Part shown: positions 57,401 to 64,000 of the stretch, in pieces | Numbering within the stretch: position 1 is the stretch's first letter | How the letters are laid out: each line of letters starts with the position of its first letter | Source: Abyssisolibacter fermentans | GTDB taxonomy: Bacteria > Bacillota > Clostridia > Tissierellales > MCWD3 | Direction of reading: 5' to 3' | Length of the DNA: 64,000 nucleotides | NCBI RefSeq assembly: GCF_001559865.1 | Contig: NZ_LOHE01000049.1 | Location: forward strand, 1 to 64,000 | Notes under the pieces: model-generated | What the model was told of the DNA's origin: nothing | Seen by the model: only the letters and a program-made list of their open reading frames with translations | Databases searched by the model: none | Made by a program: the position numbers and the translations under genes

Positions 57401-57878
57401 CTGACATCAACTGATTCATAAGTGACTGTAATGCCATCTCATGTGCTTCTGTTAATGTAATATTGGGATCTAAATACTCGCTACGTATACGTGTCAATTC
57501 CTCCTCTATAGCAAGCATCTTTTTTAAATCACCAAGAGAAATAGAAATATCATCTACGCTGACTATTTTAGTTAAATCTGCTTCTGACGCATTTAACATT
57601 TCTCTTATCTGTGTAAGATTCATTTCATTACCATCAACTATAATTGTACTAGTAACAAGCTCCCCTTCTCCATCCAGTAATCCTAAATTTTGAAGCTTGA
57701 TAAGCATGTCCTCCTTGCTTGTATTATCCTTGGTAATCGGAGAAATAGCGTCCAATATCTGCTGATTTTTCTCTGCAGTATTACCCTTTGTATTTCCTAT
57801 GTTCGCCAATGCAGTGATTGGCATAGTACTCATAATCATTATCACTACAAGCAAAATAGATAAAGCCCTTTTAAACAT
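48444..57878 (-). CDS. Giant SLH-anchored surface protein, 3144 residues
   Basis: Signal peptide MFKRALSILLVVIMIMSTMP, cut near ALA. A Calx-beta-like segment at about 178-280 (VTVTAKLNKKQTEDVTFSY) is followed by many Ig-like or Big-type beta domains. A propeller-like central region (about 1930-2350) has repeats of the form YSNPKFTDDGELLVYLSDMD and VAGDDNFAVATWV. A cadherin-like fold at about 2690-2790 (LGILTITGVPLYFERDVYTY) is typical near cell-wall anchors. The end (about 2956-3144) has three SLH units (NGYPNGNFGPNDYITRGQTA, NGYSDGTFKPNNNITRAEF, NGYNNEFKPNDFITRAETV). It would coat the cell or act as an adhesin. GGAGGTAATAT precedes the ATG. Repeat count may vary between strains. Confidence 0.88.
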   Translation of the reverse strand: MFKRALSILLVVIMIMSTMPITALANIGNTKGNTAEKNQQILDAISPITKDNTSKEDMLIKLQNLGLLDGEGELVTSTIIVDGNEMNLTQIREMLNASEADLTKIVSVDDISISLGDLKKMLAIEEELTRIRSEYLDPNITLTEAHEMALQSLMNQLMSEGLTFNIGDGTVVRDLSGVHRDVRVSLFAQITSSKVTVTAKLNKKQTEDVTFSYRTLEGSATKDYYTETTDTATIPAGSTETTINIPINNSSKKDWYNKINFYINCYDITNALFDNEKESSIISIGIAGEVDYPAIYGRVSSGNVWDFGSYYAEDEGSVVQTINKEGGNWYHRITQVESPAYYNGIYIKRNLIPNEEITFLKDKGIITHLTPYSAVGVEFVDFWKGNAISYKGTIPYLYYQGNNGETNVIGSIAEEKINSTGYISIDDVMRDDGNIYLTGLALKHLVDPVPVISLNSINYGSNNPYEMLCLVDYKKPTVTKVEYTSGNYAIGDSIPIAVTFSEPVKPDNLQIIANGVTLNTQESTNSYSEKLSFLYPVTQPISEINITRISGVRDLGNNTMNTYNQEVQIDIDDITAVNKRDAFKNYNIDIDGNEATIEIPIDTDNEAVSSWIISEAQENNNAGIISSLSAKVVGEDHGPYDVVFKIDDIANPTKLVGEFAIPYNFTDNDVKYIIAFYLDKEIGSSENKNLLYDVDTSYTIVPTVFLEDGDFSIDYQKWPEDLSKDLYIDEIGVLDLGIEVTNDKATWQSNDDFMWESSDENIATINSDGEIVFTGKNGQVYFTLIALNGGVGEQVQIKTETMSVKAGLTPFLIIPEGANTITVTKGDSGQLRWSSNIVQKKIDASETTETNFDINIYKAVYDIDDTVTKGELVFNDIVLSSESNQVASYNIPAEVIADISVIGKVSYIVEVSSELSSEIITAKGYIEVKASPAVVTLEPLENLFITDKVDSVDINYSVDNFDNVNTESEFLFKIIKNEDEPIIESTEMTGSYNLTIDDVGDNNLKDIYTVTVMAKNALEPTWSYDSYVLYVYNEDAIKIIVNGEAVSESIVLDNNAKIAALSSEEILKLKREISLDKNISINGDEYVWAELGDMISWDTSGKSATVNYNNLGTYFNIDSLGYTGYSPSTEFILSGLKNGDTRITATHGLSKMSDSLDVKVTTLKDKLYLFQAFPKTETELTYYVGSEKKTVTTNSKGAIAIYEENGINSDIYFKSSYNGNVYLGTVYNNNLKTKEQDATKNKLYPLNIAELRPVTKPSIALTTKDGSVYDGNVTLRGGVYKNRQYCESALINDHDGKVDQTVSVRDGVFEVNLDSTQFWVSNNKEELNGTDDIEFVFELQFPNGEYYPEVIKVDGNVNNNKYVQNGENKVILTSIEAGDGASSYLYKNNVCFEDGSELKINKDASKIGPNKNFPNIELVSTILCLDGKIGDSYTSEIVDQFKDVPTGQSYSMVDYPFSSYPILVHRLRLNKDTLWMGDRLSRSIFIKVNKDNKQIAKLPYHFNIVNLINIDITEDGEVTGFPNKMLSEIMKSGKDDFNTSDRIISKVLEGVGSVEGLDTSVIQMMLKPTSDPAVFDTIIKVNIGYGDVGGIDDREKTGTYLTGPSEDAGEFSLGVDSAIDTRDLLAGDYKEGFKGEGKTKKMTSLSPSFEGGGYVTGKIRYNFDDMKWEMFTTSTNIHAAAGINSQILINSMLGYVPVTAEFDANGSVSFSYSMASHSGTKIERLYDEKFVNDYLKELRFDLYVKAFGGIGVDYSIVALKVGVFGDQDLSYTLRWLNRDYLDKDKKLFGSELRAEGRVGIEFKAKLGFIDYTKILASAGYTAAKEYFSWDKIDDYWKKHKNGTIQNDPISVIASNTFNNRGMDMEVAYQTVTLEDRDYLEHYDREWKGPAKNSIAKGKALLVASLDKIGIMSIDETNEVDSLETNSYPYSNPKFTDDGELLVYLSDMDSSDVEKTKVCFSKRSGNSYEEGSELYEENLGYGDSYLNVAGDDNFAVATWVTQTESINKDAGTELTNEDIALMTNSTEIMASIYSNGKWSTPVALSDNKNVDLAPVVSTNGDKVLVAWRSAYAEDAQKAIEFGGNDKIVYKIYDKASKTWSRDAKVLYNGTLGNIMGIEAEMLDDGTSSVVYTVEKTVGAGDPNAKQNNNNLEVLYSVIDVDGELVQSVRATNDDYVDENPQITTHRFDDGIERFVIGWYSVNGASDIRLSAFNNEGAIYNGFIDSIKEVVSSSNVNISSKFKFSKGEPIDDISIVWVEPMKSDTSDGDNEALADKDGLYGVKILAKDKSFFATSPNQLAVMDDYTLIDHFDARTTDEGNIKTVILATDYNSGKEKRYSAESGSIYVKEGVSELLTATGVFNNCIRINSVYYDLESVRSGMEIPVQIEVYNSGIDEINTVDIELDGATKNFNLEYPLVSGSSKTFTVYYTVPENILNVDYKVTAKYKSESVSEDGKLYMVFPDVGISRIDIVGESEGLRDIAFSLYNDSGIKLDDNKHRILVKFYDNANLEGEPLNSVTITSSDDIEKINKGTYSSGVRFIIADLLEDGMEIPSGGITIYSYAKIEEETDDDEYVKLPEIKEANNKKSVTFESLIEKQNNQKVTILTKQSIDEGKTIVDVTVKNNSLAETTDGNLIVSIKNKAGEVIEQKQSYDVSKENSGLIKLGYEEKATQRFVFNSVAELSEVLYSDAVLDKDNADLGILTITGVPLYFERDVYTYDITIDKPKNTTIELAVANPKSTIKVNGTELEGSKADISIGYGLNVISIEVTSEDGQVVKTYTVNITIPYPDSNSSSKDKDYFKASDTLQMNIKNNSKISMKYFDQLKEESGRTLLLNGDFYSIFFDGKSEFKDVNTKEINFGLSLDSPNESHIKKLTGDSDIVNLYFAYHGELPTQGEVAVDIGNSYKNKELFLYYYNNNTNKLENYGLLKTNSKGEVKFTIDHCSDYILSEDLIFDSSIYEEDIDTLAYVNGYPNGNFGPNDYITRGQTATLLNNILADIKASDSKSFTDIDMWAKDSIMQLSSLGYINGYSDGTFKPNNNITRAEFVKIVINILDVDKVQSYREVTLKDIDKSWAKAEIEICYKLGLVNGYNNEFKPNDFITRAETVTIVNKLINREINVGGIVNPFKDLTNEHWAYNQIMSAIR

Positions 57879-58300
57879 ATATTACCTCCTTTATTTAATC
57901 TTAGTTATAAACCCTTATAACTTTTATTAAATTATATTTTCTAATACTTTTAAAAAAGATCTACCTTGCTTTATTTATAACTAATTTATACATTACAAAA
58001 TACATTTAATAATTTAGCAAGGATTTTAATTCCTTTTAAAATAAATATTAGACAATTACGTATAAATAACCATTTTTTTAGAGTAGAAAACCTTAACCGA
58101 ATCTTAGCAATAAGATAAGTAATTCACTTTGTTATCGTCATAAAAACCATTTTACATTTTATTTTATCATAATTTATACAATTATCTACATATTTTTTGC
58201 TTTTTCGCAAATTTTTATTTCATTATGTAATATTGCATCTTAAATGATAAATTTCCCAATATTATTCCATTTTTATATCCTTTATTATGGAAATAGCAAA
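57879..58300. other. Spacer upstream of the giant surface-protein gene
   Basis: AT-rich DNA that should carry the minus-strand promoter of the surface-protein gene. No distinct -35/-10 pair, gene or repeat can be picked out with confidence. Confidence 0.5.
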
Positions 58301-58301
58301 A

Positions 58302-58340
58302 AACACGTAACTAGATTTCTAATCTAAATTACGTGTCCTT
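58302..58340. terminator. Hairpin with ACACGTAA...TTACGTGT arms
   Basis: ACACGTAAC-TAGATT pairs with AATCTA-AATTACGTGT around a TCT loop, a long stable stem. It resembles the hairpin at 40409-40467 by sequence around CACATA/TATATGTCCTTTG. It adjoins the dispersed repeats and lies between two genes read in the same direction; it may be a terminator or part of the repeat family. Confidence 0.5.
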
Positions 58341-58355
58341 TGTGAAAAAGTTTTT

Positions 58356-58412
58356 ACTTACTAAGTAATTCACACAAAATCATAGATTTTGGTTCTCTAC
58401 TCATGATTGGTC
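58356..58412 (+). repeat. Partial copy of the dispersed intergenic repeat
   Basis: TAAGTAATTCACACAAAATC, then ATAGATTTTGGTTCTCTACTC, matches the 3' part of the 140-bp units at 58454 and 58641, with a few changes. Confidence 0.6.
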
Positions 58413-58453
58413 TAACAATTCGACATTTTGGAGCGTTTCGGAAGAATTGCTTT

Positions 58454-58593
58454 AAAATGAGTAAAATTCAAGGAATAAAAAACATCGAGGATATGAGCGT
58501 ACTATGATGTGGCTCACTACTCGCTTCGCTCCTAGGAGTAAGTGATTCACAAGAAATCATAGATTTCTGTTCTCTACTCATGATTAGTCTCGA
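58454..58593 (+). repeat. Dispersed intergenic repeat, unit 1 (140 bp)
   Basis: Runs AAAATGAGTAAAATTCAAGG ... GGAGTAAGTGATTCAC ... CTCTACTCATGATTAGTCTCG. The second unit at 58641 has no indels relative to it and near identity in its 3' 100 bases. Contains the imperfect palindrome CACTACTCGC...CTCCTAGGAGTAAGTG and AGAAATCATAGATTTCT, so it can fold. Confidence 0.8.
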
Positions 58594-58640
58594 TGTTAGT
58601 AGAAATTCACCAATTAGTGTGCTATAGAAAAAATCGTTAT

Positions 58641-58780
58641 AAAATGAGTGGAATCCAAGGCGTTAAAATTTTCAGGGATATGAGCGTATCATGATGTAGC
58701 TCACTACTCGCTCCGCTCCTAGGAGTAAGTGATTCACAAGAAATCATAGATTTCTGTTCTCTACTCATGATTAGTCTCGA
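58641..58780 (+). repeat. Dispersed intergenic repeat, unit 2 (140 bp)
   Basis: Second copy, exactly 187 bases downstream of unit 1 and with no gaps. It ends 40 bases before the glmS stop, so it may influence glmS mRNA 3' end formation on the minus strand. Confidence 0.8.
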
Positions 58781-58821
58781 AAATTTCAACAACGAAGGAT
58801 TTTGCCATTTTAGGACGATTC

Positions 58822-60651
58822 TTATTCTACAGTAACAGACTTGGCCAGATTTCGTGGCTTATCAACATCGCATCCCCTTGCCACTGCTATATAATATGAT
58901 AATAGCTGTAGTGGAATTACACTAAGAATTGCTGTTAATTCGTCTTCTGTTTCTGGGATGTATATTACCTTGTCTGCTATTTTTTCTATTTCTTCGTTGT
59001 TTTCTTTTGCTATTGCAAGTACATGTGCTCCTCTTGCTTTTACTTCTTTTATGTTTGATAACATTTTTTCATATAGTCTGTCTTGTGTTGCTAGTGCTAT
59101 TACAAATGTTTCGTCTTCTATTAGTGCTATTGTTCCATGTTTTAATTCTCCTGCTGCTATTGCAAATGAATTGATGTATGAAATTTCTTTTAGCTTTAAT
59201 GATCCTTCTTTTGCTATTTCTACATCTATTCCCCTACCCATAAAGAATACTTTTTCATTGTTAAATTGTTTGTCTGCTACTTCTTGTATTAGTTCATATT
59301 GATCTAATAGTGTTTGAATTTTATTCGGTAATTCTTTTAAGCGCCCGATTAAATTAGTGTATCTCTCTTTTGTTAATGTTCCTTTTGTTAAACCCATGTG
59401 TAGTGCTATCATGTTGAAAGCCATTAGCTGTGTTGTAAAAGCTTTTGTTGAAGCTACTGCTATTTCTGGTCCTGCCCATGTGTAAAAAACATCATGTGAT
59501 TCTCTTGCTACTGAGCTTCCTACTACATTTACTAGTGATAAAATTCTAGCACCATGTTTTTTTGCTTCTCTAAGTGCTGCTAATGTGTCTAGTGTTTCTC
59601 CTGATTGACTTACTGCTATGAACAATGTGTGTTCGTCTATTATTGGGTTTCTGTATCTAAATTCTGATGCTATATCTACTTCTACTGATATTCTAGCATA
59701 TTTTTCTATTATACTCCTACCAACCAGTCCCGCATGATAAGCTGTTCCACATGCTACTATATATACTTTGTTTATATTTTCTAAATCCTCTTTTGTAATC
59801 TTGATTCCATCAAGATATATGTCTCCGTTATCATCTAATCTTCTTTGAAGTGTCTCTTTTGTTCCTTTTGGCTGCTCATTTATTTCTTTTATCATGAAAT
59901 GCTCGTAACCATCTTTTTCTGCTGATTCTACATCCCAGGTTACTTTGAATACATCTCTTTTTACTTCTTGACGAAACTCATTAAATATCTTTATATCTTC
60001 TTTAGTCAATACAACAAATTCATCATTTTCTATCAAATATACTTCTCTTGTATATTTTAAAAGTGCTGGTATGTCTGATGCTAGGAAATTTTCGCCTTTT
60101 CCTATCCCTACTATTAGTGGACTGTCTTTTCTTACCGCTACTATTTTATCTGGCTCTTTTTTGCATACTACACCTATCGCATATGCACCTTCCATTTTTT
60201 CTACTGCTTTATATACTGCATCAACTAAATCTCCTTCATAAAAATAATCTATAAGGTGTGCTATTACTTCTGTATCTGTTTCTGATTTGAATGTTACATC
60301 ACTAACTTCTTCTAACCATTTTTTTATCTTCATGTAATTTTCAATTATACCATTATGTATAACCGCTATATCATTTGTACAATTTGTATGTGGGTGGGAA
60401 TTGACATCAGATGGTTCTCCATGTGTTGCCCATCTAGTGTGCCCTATTCCTATATTTCCTTGTATCTCATTTTGCCTTAAATCTTCCTCAAGTACACTTA
60501 ATCTGCCTTTGAATTTTCTTACATTCAATTTATTATTATTTATAATTGCTACTCCTGCTGAATCATATCCTCTATATTCTAACTTTGATAATCCATCTAT
60601 TAAAATATTTGTAGCTTGCTTTTCTCCTATATATCCAACTATTCCACACAT
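58822..60651 (-). CDS. glmS: Glutamine-fructose-6-phosphate aminotransferase (GlcN-6-P synthase)
   Basis: Makes glucosamine-6-phosphate from fructose-6-phosphate and glutamine, the entry step to UDP-GlcNAc for cell wall. 609 residues, the normal length. The N-terminal glutaminase begins MCGIVGYIG with catalytic Cys2 (after Met removal Cys1) and has GHTRWATHG, NHNGI-type HNGIIENY. The C-terminal isomerase has two SIS domains with SQSGETLDTLAAL (about 345-357) and AGELKHGTIAL. The gene ends DKPRNLAKSVTVE. GGAGGATTCAATAT precedes the ATG. It is controlled by the glmS ribozyme just upstream. Confidence 0.97.
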   Translation of the reverse strand: MCGIVGYIGEKQATNILIDGLSKLEYRGYDSAGVAIINNNKLNVRKFKGRLSVLEEDLRQNEIQGNIGIGHTRWATHGEPSDVNSHPHTNCTNDIAVIHNGIIENYMKIKKWLEEVSDVTFKSETDTEVIAHLIDYFYEGDLVDAVYKAVEKMEGAYAIGVVCKKEPDKIVAVRKDSPLIVGIGKGENFLASDIPALLKYTREVYLIENDEFVVLTKEDIKIFNEFRQEVKRDVFKVTWDVESAEKDGYEHFMIKEINEQPKGTKETLQRRLDDNGDIYLDGIKITKEDLENINKVYIVACGTAYHAGLVGRSIIEKYARISVEVDIASEFRYRNPIIDEHTLFIAVSQSGETLDTLAALREAKKHGARILSLVNVVGSSVARESHDVFYTWAGPEIAVASTKAFTTQLMAFNMIALHMGLTKGTLTKERYTNLIGRLKELPNKIQTLLDQYELIQEVADKQFNNEKVFFMGRGIDVEIAKEGSLKLKEISYINSFAIAAGELKHGTIALIEDETFVIALATQDRLYEKMLSNIKEVKARGAHVLAIAKENNEEIEKIADKVIYIPETEDELTAILSVIPLQLLSYYIAVARGCDVDKPRNLAKSVTVE

Positions 60652-60754
60652 ATATTGAATCCTCCATTATTTTATATAATTTTTCTGCATTTTATCTCTA
60701 TTTTGTTATTTTTTTCTAATTTTAGGCATCACAAAACAACTCATTCAAATATAG

Positions 60755-60904
60755 ACATGAGTTTAAACCACCTAATTCCTTTTGTTCTCACAATCACTTG
60801 TGGGGTTTGTAGAATCTTTAAGGGTAGTGGTATACCCCGAGGCACCCGCCGAATTTTCGATTAACCTCGCCCTCGTCAACATAAGTATATTATGTTCTGG
60901 CGCT
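60755..60904 (-). ncRNA. glmS ribozyme-riboswitch
   Basis: In the glmS 5' leader the minus strand reads A-GCGCCAGAAC, then ATGTTGACGAGG, GAGGTTAATCGAAAATTCGG, CGGGTGCCTCGGGG and a CACAAGTGATTGTG hairpin. These are the signature elements of the glmS self-cleaving RNA that uses glucosamine-6-phosphate as cofactor. The cleavage site is just 5' of the GCGCC, between 60904 and 60903. Cleavage lowers glmS expression when product is plentiful. The 3' limit is approximate. Confidence 0.95.
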
Positions 60905-61324
60905 AAAAACTTATTTAATTGTATCATTCTCTATTATTATCACCTCCTACAAATATGAGTATCAAACAGTAATACTATGAAAGTCGCGATTAGCTTTACT
61001 AAGAAATTTGCTTTTTGGTTTTATTCATATCAACCTTCTACCTAAATACTGTTTTTTTATATCAACATTTATTATATCATCTTCTACGCATTTTGTCTCT
61101 TTTTCTTTTTTGACTTTTTCATGACATTTATAAACTTATTATTTAATTCTAAATTTTCTACCTTATTTATCATTTTCCGAAAGCTTACATTAATTACTCT
61201 CCTCTTTAATAGTGTATTTCCAAATTTTAAATATGATACTATATTTTAAATAATTCATATCAAATATATTGTATTTTATTACAGTTTGCTATATACTGAA
61301 TAATGTATTTAGGAGGATAATTTT
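60905..61324. other. Intergenic region between glmS and a divergent gene
   Basis: Should hold the glmS promoter (minus strand) and the promoter for 61325 (plus strand). AT-rich; no distinct gene, repeat or site was identified. Confidence 0.5.
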
Positions 61325-61999
61325 ATGCTTAATATTTTAAAATCAATGAAAAGAATCGGTAACCTAATGTTTATATCCTTTACTGTCACTGCAATTAGTT
61401 TAATATTTGCGACTGAAAAAATTATTAGTGAAAACTTCTGGGATACTATTGGTACGATAGCAATGGTCGTTTTTTTTGCAGTTTCAGCTTATGCAATTGT
61501 CAAATTTATTATACTTTGTATTATTGCATTCAAAAACAACATTGCCAGGAGAAATCTTGAACAAGATCCTAACTTAAGAGATGCTAGAAGGTTTACTTGC
61601 GACAAAAACTATGACTTGTACATTTCTCAATCTGGATATATTGGATTTAGCCAAAATTACAAATTAAGTCATTTAACTCATATTAACAATATTACTAGCT
61701 ATGGCATTGTAAGTGAAAATACTGAAATACTTTGTAATGGTAATATAAATAGTTTAATGAATACTCTATCAGCTATAACAAACAATCAAAACTTTACTCG
61801 TAGCTTGTATATCTTGTTTAATACAAGTGATTTTCATAATCCTACAATCATGGTTCCTTTCATTACACAAAAAACAAAAATAGAGTGTTTTGATTTATAT
61901 AAAAAGAATCATCTTATTGAAATTTTTAGAACAATGAATTTTCTCGATAATAGTTTTGGAATAAATAGAACACAAAAAATCAATCTTTCAAAATCATAA
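61325..61999 (+). CDS. Hypothetical membrane protein with two N-terminal helices
   Basis: 224 residues. Two predicted membrane helices at about 14-28 (NLMFISFTVTAISLIF) and about 41-66 (IGTIAMVVFFAVSAYAIVKF), followed by a soluble C-terminal part of about 150 residues with no named domain (DLYISQSGYIGFSQNYKLSH, then mixed alpha-beta). AGGAGG lies seven bases before the ATG. It is a plus-strand gene between glmS and glmM, both minus, and is ended by a diverged copy of the dispersed repeat. Function unknown. Confidence 0.6.
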   Translation: MLNILKSMKRIGNLMFISFTVTAISLIFATEKIISENFWDTIGTIAMVVFFAVSAYAIVKFIILCIIAFKNNIARRNLEQDPNLRDARRFTCDKNYDLYISQSGYIGFSQNYKLSHLTHINNITSYGIVSENTEILCNGNINSLMNTLSAITNNQNFTRSLYILFNTSDFHNPTIMVPFITQKTKIECFDLYKKNHLIEIFRTMNFLDNSFGINRTQKINLSKS

Positions 62000-62086
62000 G
62001 CAGAGAACCCAAATTTATTTGGTGTGAATCACTTACTCCTAGGAACAAAGTGAGTAGGAGTTTCATTTAAAGTCGAGTTTTCTACT
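62000..62086 (-). repeat. Inverted copy of the dispersed intergenic repeat
   Basis: AGCAGAGAACCCAAATTTATT, GTGAATCACTTACTCCTAGG and GTGAGTAGGAG match the complement of the 58.5-kb units. Sits between two convergent genes, so it may also serve as a terminator. Confidence 0.65.
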
Positions 62087-62103
62087 TAAATAACAAACAG
62101 CAA

Positions 62104-63450
62104 CTATTTAAGTCGCTGTTTGATTAAATCTGCTAAGTAATTTGCCTTTTGAGATATCTTTTTCTCATCTTGTCCTTCTATCATTACACGAACCAAGGCT
62201 TCAGTGCCTGAAGGTCTTATGATAACTCTTCCTTCTCCATGAAATTCTTCTTCTATTTTTTGAATTTCGCTCATTATTATATCATCTTTTAGATACTTTG
62301 TCTTTTTATCTTTATTAACTTCTGCATTTACCAATATTTGTGGATATCTTTTTAATACTGCTGCTAACTCAGATAACGGTTTGTTTTTTGCTTTCATCAC
62401 TGATATAATCTGTAATGCAGTTAGTAAACCGTCTCCTGTTGTGTTATAATCAAGGAAAATTATATGTCCTGACTGCTCTCCACCTAAGACATAACCTTTT
62501 TCTAGCATTTCTTCTAATACATATCTATCTCCAACTTTTGTTTTTACTACTTTTATTCCTTGAGTTTCACAATATTTATCTAAGCCCATGTTGGTCATGA
62601 TAGTACCTACAACTGTATCATTCTTAAGTAATCCCTTTTCTTTTAAATGAGTCGAACAAATTGCTAACACATAGTCTCCATCAATAATATTACCTTTTTC
62701 ATCTACTGCTATTAATCTATCTGCATCACCATCAAATGCTAATCCAACATCACAGCTATTTTCTACTACAAGCTTTTGTAATATCTCAGGATGTGTTGAG
62801 CCACAGTTAAAATTTATATTTATTCCATTAGGTGTATTGTAAAAAACTTTAATATCTGCTCCCAATTCTTTTAGTAGCTTTGGTGCTGCTTCAAATGAAG
62901 CTCCATTAGCACAATCTACTGCTATTTTTAAACCTTTGAAATCAACATCAATTAAACCTTTTAGATAATTCGTATATTCTAGCACTGCATCCTTGATTAT
63001 ATTAACTTCTCCTATGTCTTCGCCTAATGGTCTATACTCAACATCTTTATCATTTAATATATATTCTTCTATTTCATTTTCTATATCATCATTTAATTTA
63101 TATCCTTTTGAATTGAAAAATTTAATTCCATTATAATCAACCGGATTGTGTGAAGCTGATATAACTACTCCTGCATCTGCTTCATGTAGTCTGGTAAGAT
63201 ATGAAACTGCGGGTGTTGGAACCACACCTACGTTTAACACATCTACTCCTACTGAGCAAATACCTGCTGTTAAAGCAGCTCCTAACATATCTTTTGATTT
63301 TCTTGTATCCATTCCAACGATTATTTTAGAACCTTTCTTACCTTTTGTTAGTATGTAAGCTCCTATTCTTCCAAGTCTATATGCAAGCTCTGCAGTTAAA
63401 TCTACATTAGCTATTCCTCTCACTCCATCTGTTCCAAAGAGTTTGCCCAT
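62104..63450 (-). CDS. glmM: Phosphoglucosamine mutase
   Basis: Converts glucosamine-6-phosphate, the product of GlmS, to glucosamine-1-phosphate. 448 residues, the normal length. It begins MGKLFGTDGVRGIAN; the phosphoserine loop is VVISASHNPVDYNGIKFF (about 95-112, Ser about 100), the metal loop is AFDGDADRLIAVD (about 238-250), the sugar loop is GGEQSGHIIF, and the phosphate loop RPSGTEALVRVMIEG lies near the end. GGGGG lies about ten bases before the ATG. It is in the same direction as glmS but separated by a divergent gene. Confidence 0.97.
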   Translation of the reverse strand: MGKLFGTDGVRGIANVDLTAELAYRLGRIGAYILTKGKKGSKIIVGMDTRKSKDMLGAALTAGICSVGVDVLNVGVVPTPAVSYLTRLHEADAGVVISASHNPVDYNGIKFFNSKGYKLNDDIENEIEEYILNDKDVEYRPLGEDIGEVNIIKDAVLEYTNYLKGLIDVDFKGLKIAVDCANGASFEAAPKLLKELGADIKVFYNTPNGININFNCGSTHPEILQKLVVENSCDVGLAFDGDADRLIAVDEKGNIIDGDYVLAICSTHLKEKGLLKNDTVVGTIMTNMGLDKYCETQGIKVVKTKVGDRYVLEEMLEKGYVLGGEQSGHIIFLDYNTTGDGLLTALQIISVMKAKNKPLSELAAVLKRYPQILVNAEVNKDKKTKYLKDDIIMSEIQKIEEEFHGEGRVIIRPSGTEALVRVMIEGQDEKKISQKANYLADLIKQRLK

Positions 63451-63758
63451 TATTTAATAACCCCCTCTTTTAATAGTATATTTCTTTATAGTATATTATG
63501 TACTACATTATAAAATTTGGACTCTTATTCTATTATAGCTTATTTTCTAGTTGAATAGTATTACAATTCATATACAAGGCAATTTATTTAGAAATATAAT
63601 ATCAATATTAGTTTTATAATATGCTATGTTCTTGTTATAAAAGTTTTTGAAATGAGAAAAATGTAATTAGAATTTTTTTAGGGTCAAGCTTTGTAAGATT
63701 TACAATTGAAATGCTCATTTGTTTTCTTAATTCATTGTTATAGGTTATTACATATAAA
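63451..63758. other. Spacer between glmM and the oxidoreductase gene
   Basis: AT-rich, no coding frame worth naming. It should contain the glmM promoter on the minus strand. Confidence 0.5.
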
Positions 63759-63784
63759 GGCTATAACATAATTATGTTATAGCC
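63759..63784 (-). terminator. Terminator after the oxidoreductase gene
   Basis: GGCTATAACATAA and TTATGTTATAGCC form a perfect 13-bp palindrome, 36 bases beyond the stop at 63820, with a T-rich run next on the minus strand. Confidence 0.75.
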
Positions 63785-63819
63785 TCAAAAATATTTACAT
63801 ATCGAGTTCAATAAGAGTT

Positions 63820-64000
63820 TTATTTATTTATATAAGCCGCACCTTTTGCTAATGCTTCTCTGTTTAATGGTATAAATTTAGCTTTCTTTTCTCCGAACAC
63901 TTTTTTGAAAGCTTCTATTACAGATTCAGTTTCTACAGCTTTTGTAAGCTCTAAGTATGCACCTAGCATTACCATGTTAGCAACTTTAATATTTCCAAGC
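63820..64000 (-). CDS. 2-oxoacid:ferredoxin oxidoreductase gamma subunit, 3' end only
   Basis: The last about 59 codons (LGNIKVANMVMLGAYLELTK ... PLNREALAKGAAYINK) match the C-terminus of the gamma subunit of 2-oxoacid:ferredoxin oxidoreductases (NMVMLGAYL and a final KGY-like motif). These enzymes decarboxylate a 2-oxoacid to acyl-CoA and reduce ferredoxin, so the host is probably anaerobic. The 5' part is outside the window, so the exact substrate class cannot be told. Confidence 0.8.
   Translation of the reverse strand, partial: LGNIKVANMVMLGAYLELTKAVETESVIEAFKKVFGEKKAKFIPLNREALAKGAAYINK

Noticed and set aside
58929-59302. Plus-strand frames opposite glmS
   Set aside because: Leu-rich shadow frames of a well-supported gene on the other strand.

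Overview
The window is AT-rich, low-GC DNA from an anaerobic member of the Firmicutes, most likely a clostridium. The evidence is strong GGAGG-type ribosome sites, S-layer-homology proteins, a glmS ribozyme-controlled glmS, glmM, and the 3' end of a 2-oxoacid:ferredoxin oxidoreductase gamma-subunit gene. No tRNA, rRNA or CRISPR array was seen.

Region 1 (1-1230) is the 3' part of an IS3-family element with intact orfB but a broken orfA. Region 2 (1.4-32 kb), all on the minus strand, is the main interest. Its promoter-distal core, in transcription order, is an ABC exporter, a 48-residue Cys-rich peptide (30014-30160, C-x-C-x-C-x-C), a radical SAM/SPASM maturase of the clostridial CcpM type, a P-loop peptide-maturation protein (TIGR04066-like), an acyl-carrier-like protein without the carrier serine, and a lipoprotein solute-binding protein (SBP). 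This looks like a RiPP locus. It is followed by ten more paralogous SBP genes, giving eleven in 23 kb. Among them lies an overlapping operon of two sugar-type ABC permeases, a HlyD-like adaptor and a MacB-like membrane protein. Spacers between the SBP genes hold broken copies of the maturation and acyl-carrier-like genes. Three of the maturation-gene relics share one truncation point, so the array grew by duplicating a module and letting the accessory genes decay. A second, collapsed copy of the transporter operon lies at 2.07-3.7 kb.

Region 3 (32.8-40.2 kb) has an aminoglycoside-type nucleotidyltransferase, a SagB/ThcOx-like nitroreductase, and a set with an ABC-2 exporter, a small helical protein, a GHKL sensor kinase and a LytTR response regulator. 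This resembles peptide-sensing or peptide-resistance loci. Region 4 (40.7-57.9 kb) is mostly cell surface: a secreted protein with fibronectin-III-like repeats, an MFS transporter, a C-type-lectin/lipase/SLH protein, a lipoprotein, and a 3144-residue SLH surface protein. Region 5 (58-64 kb) is amino-sugar metabolism (glmS with its ribozyme, glmM), a small membrane protein, and a family of dispersed ~140-bp intergenic repeats.

Working model (inference): the radical SAM enzyme and its helpers modify the Cys-rich peptide and the ABC exporter secretes it. The SBP lipoproteins and the sugar-type permeases recognise something outside the cell, either the peptide itself or a ligand linked to it. Repeated promoter-like boxes before several SBP genes and before the permease operon suggest shared control.
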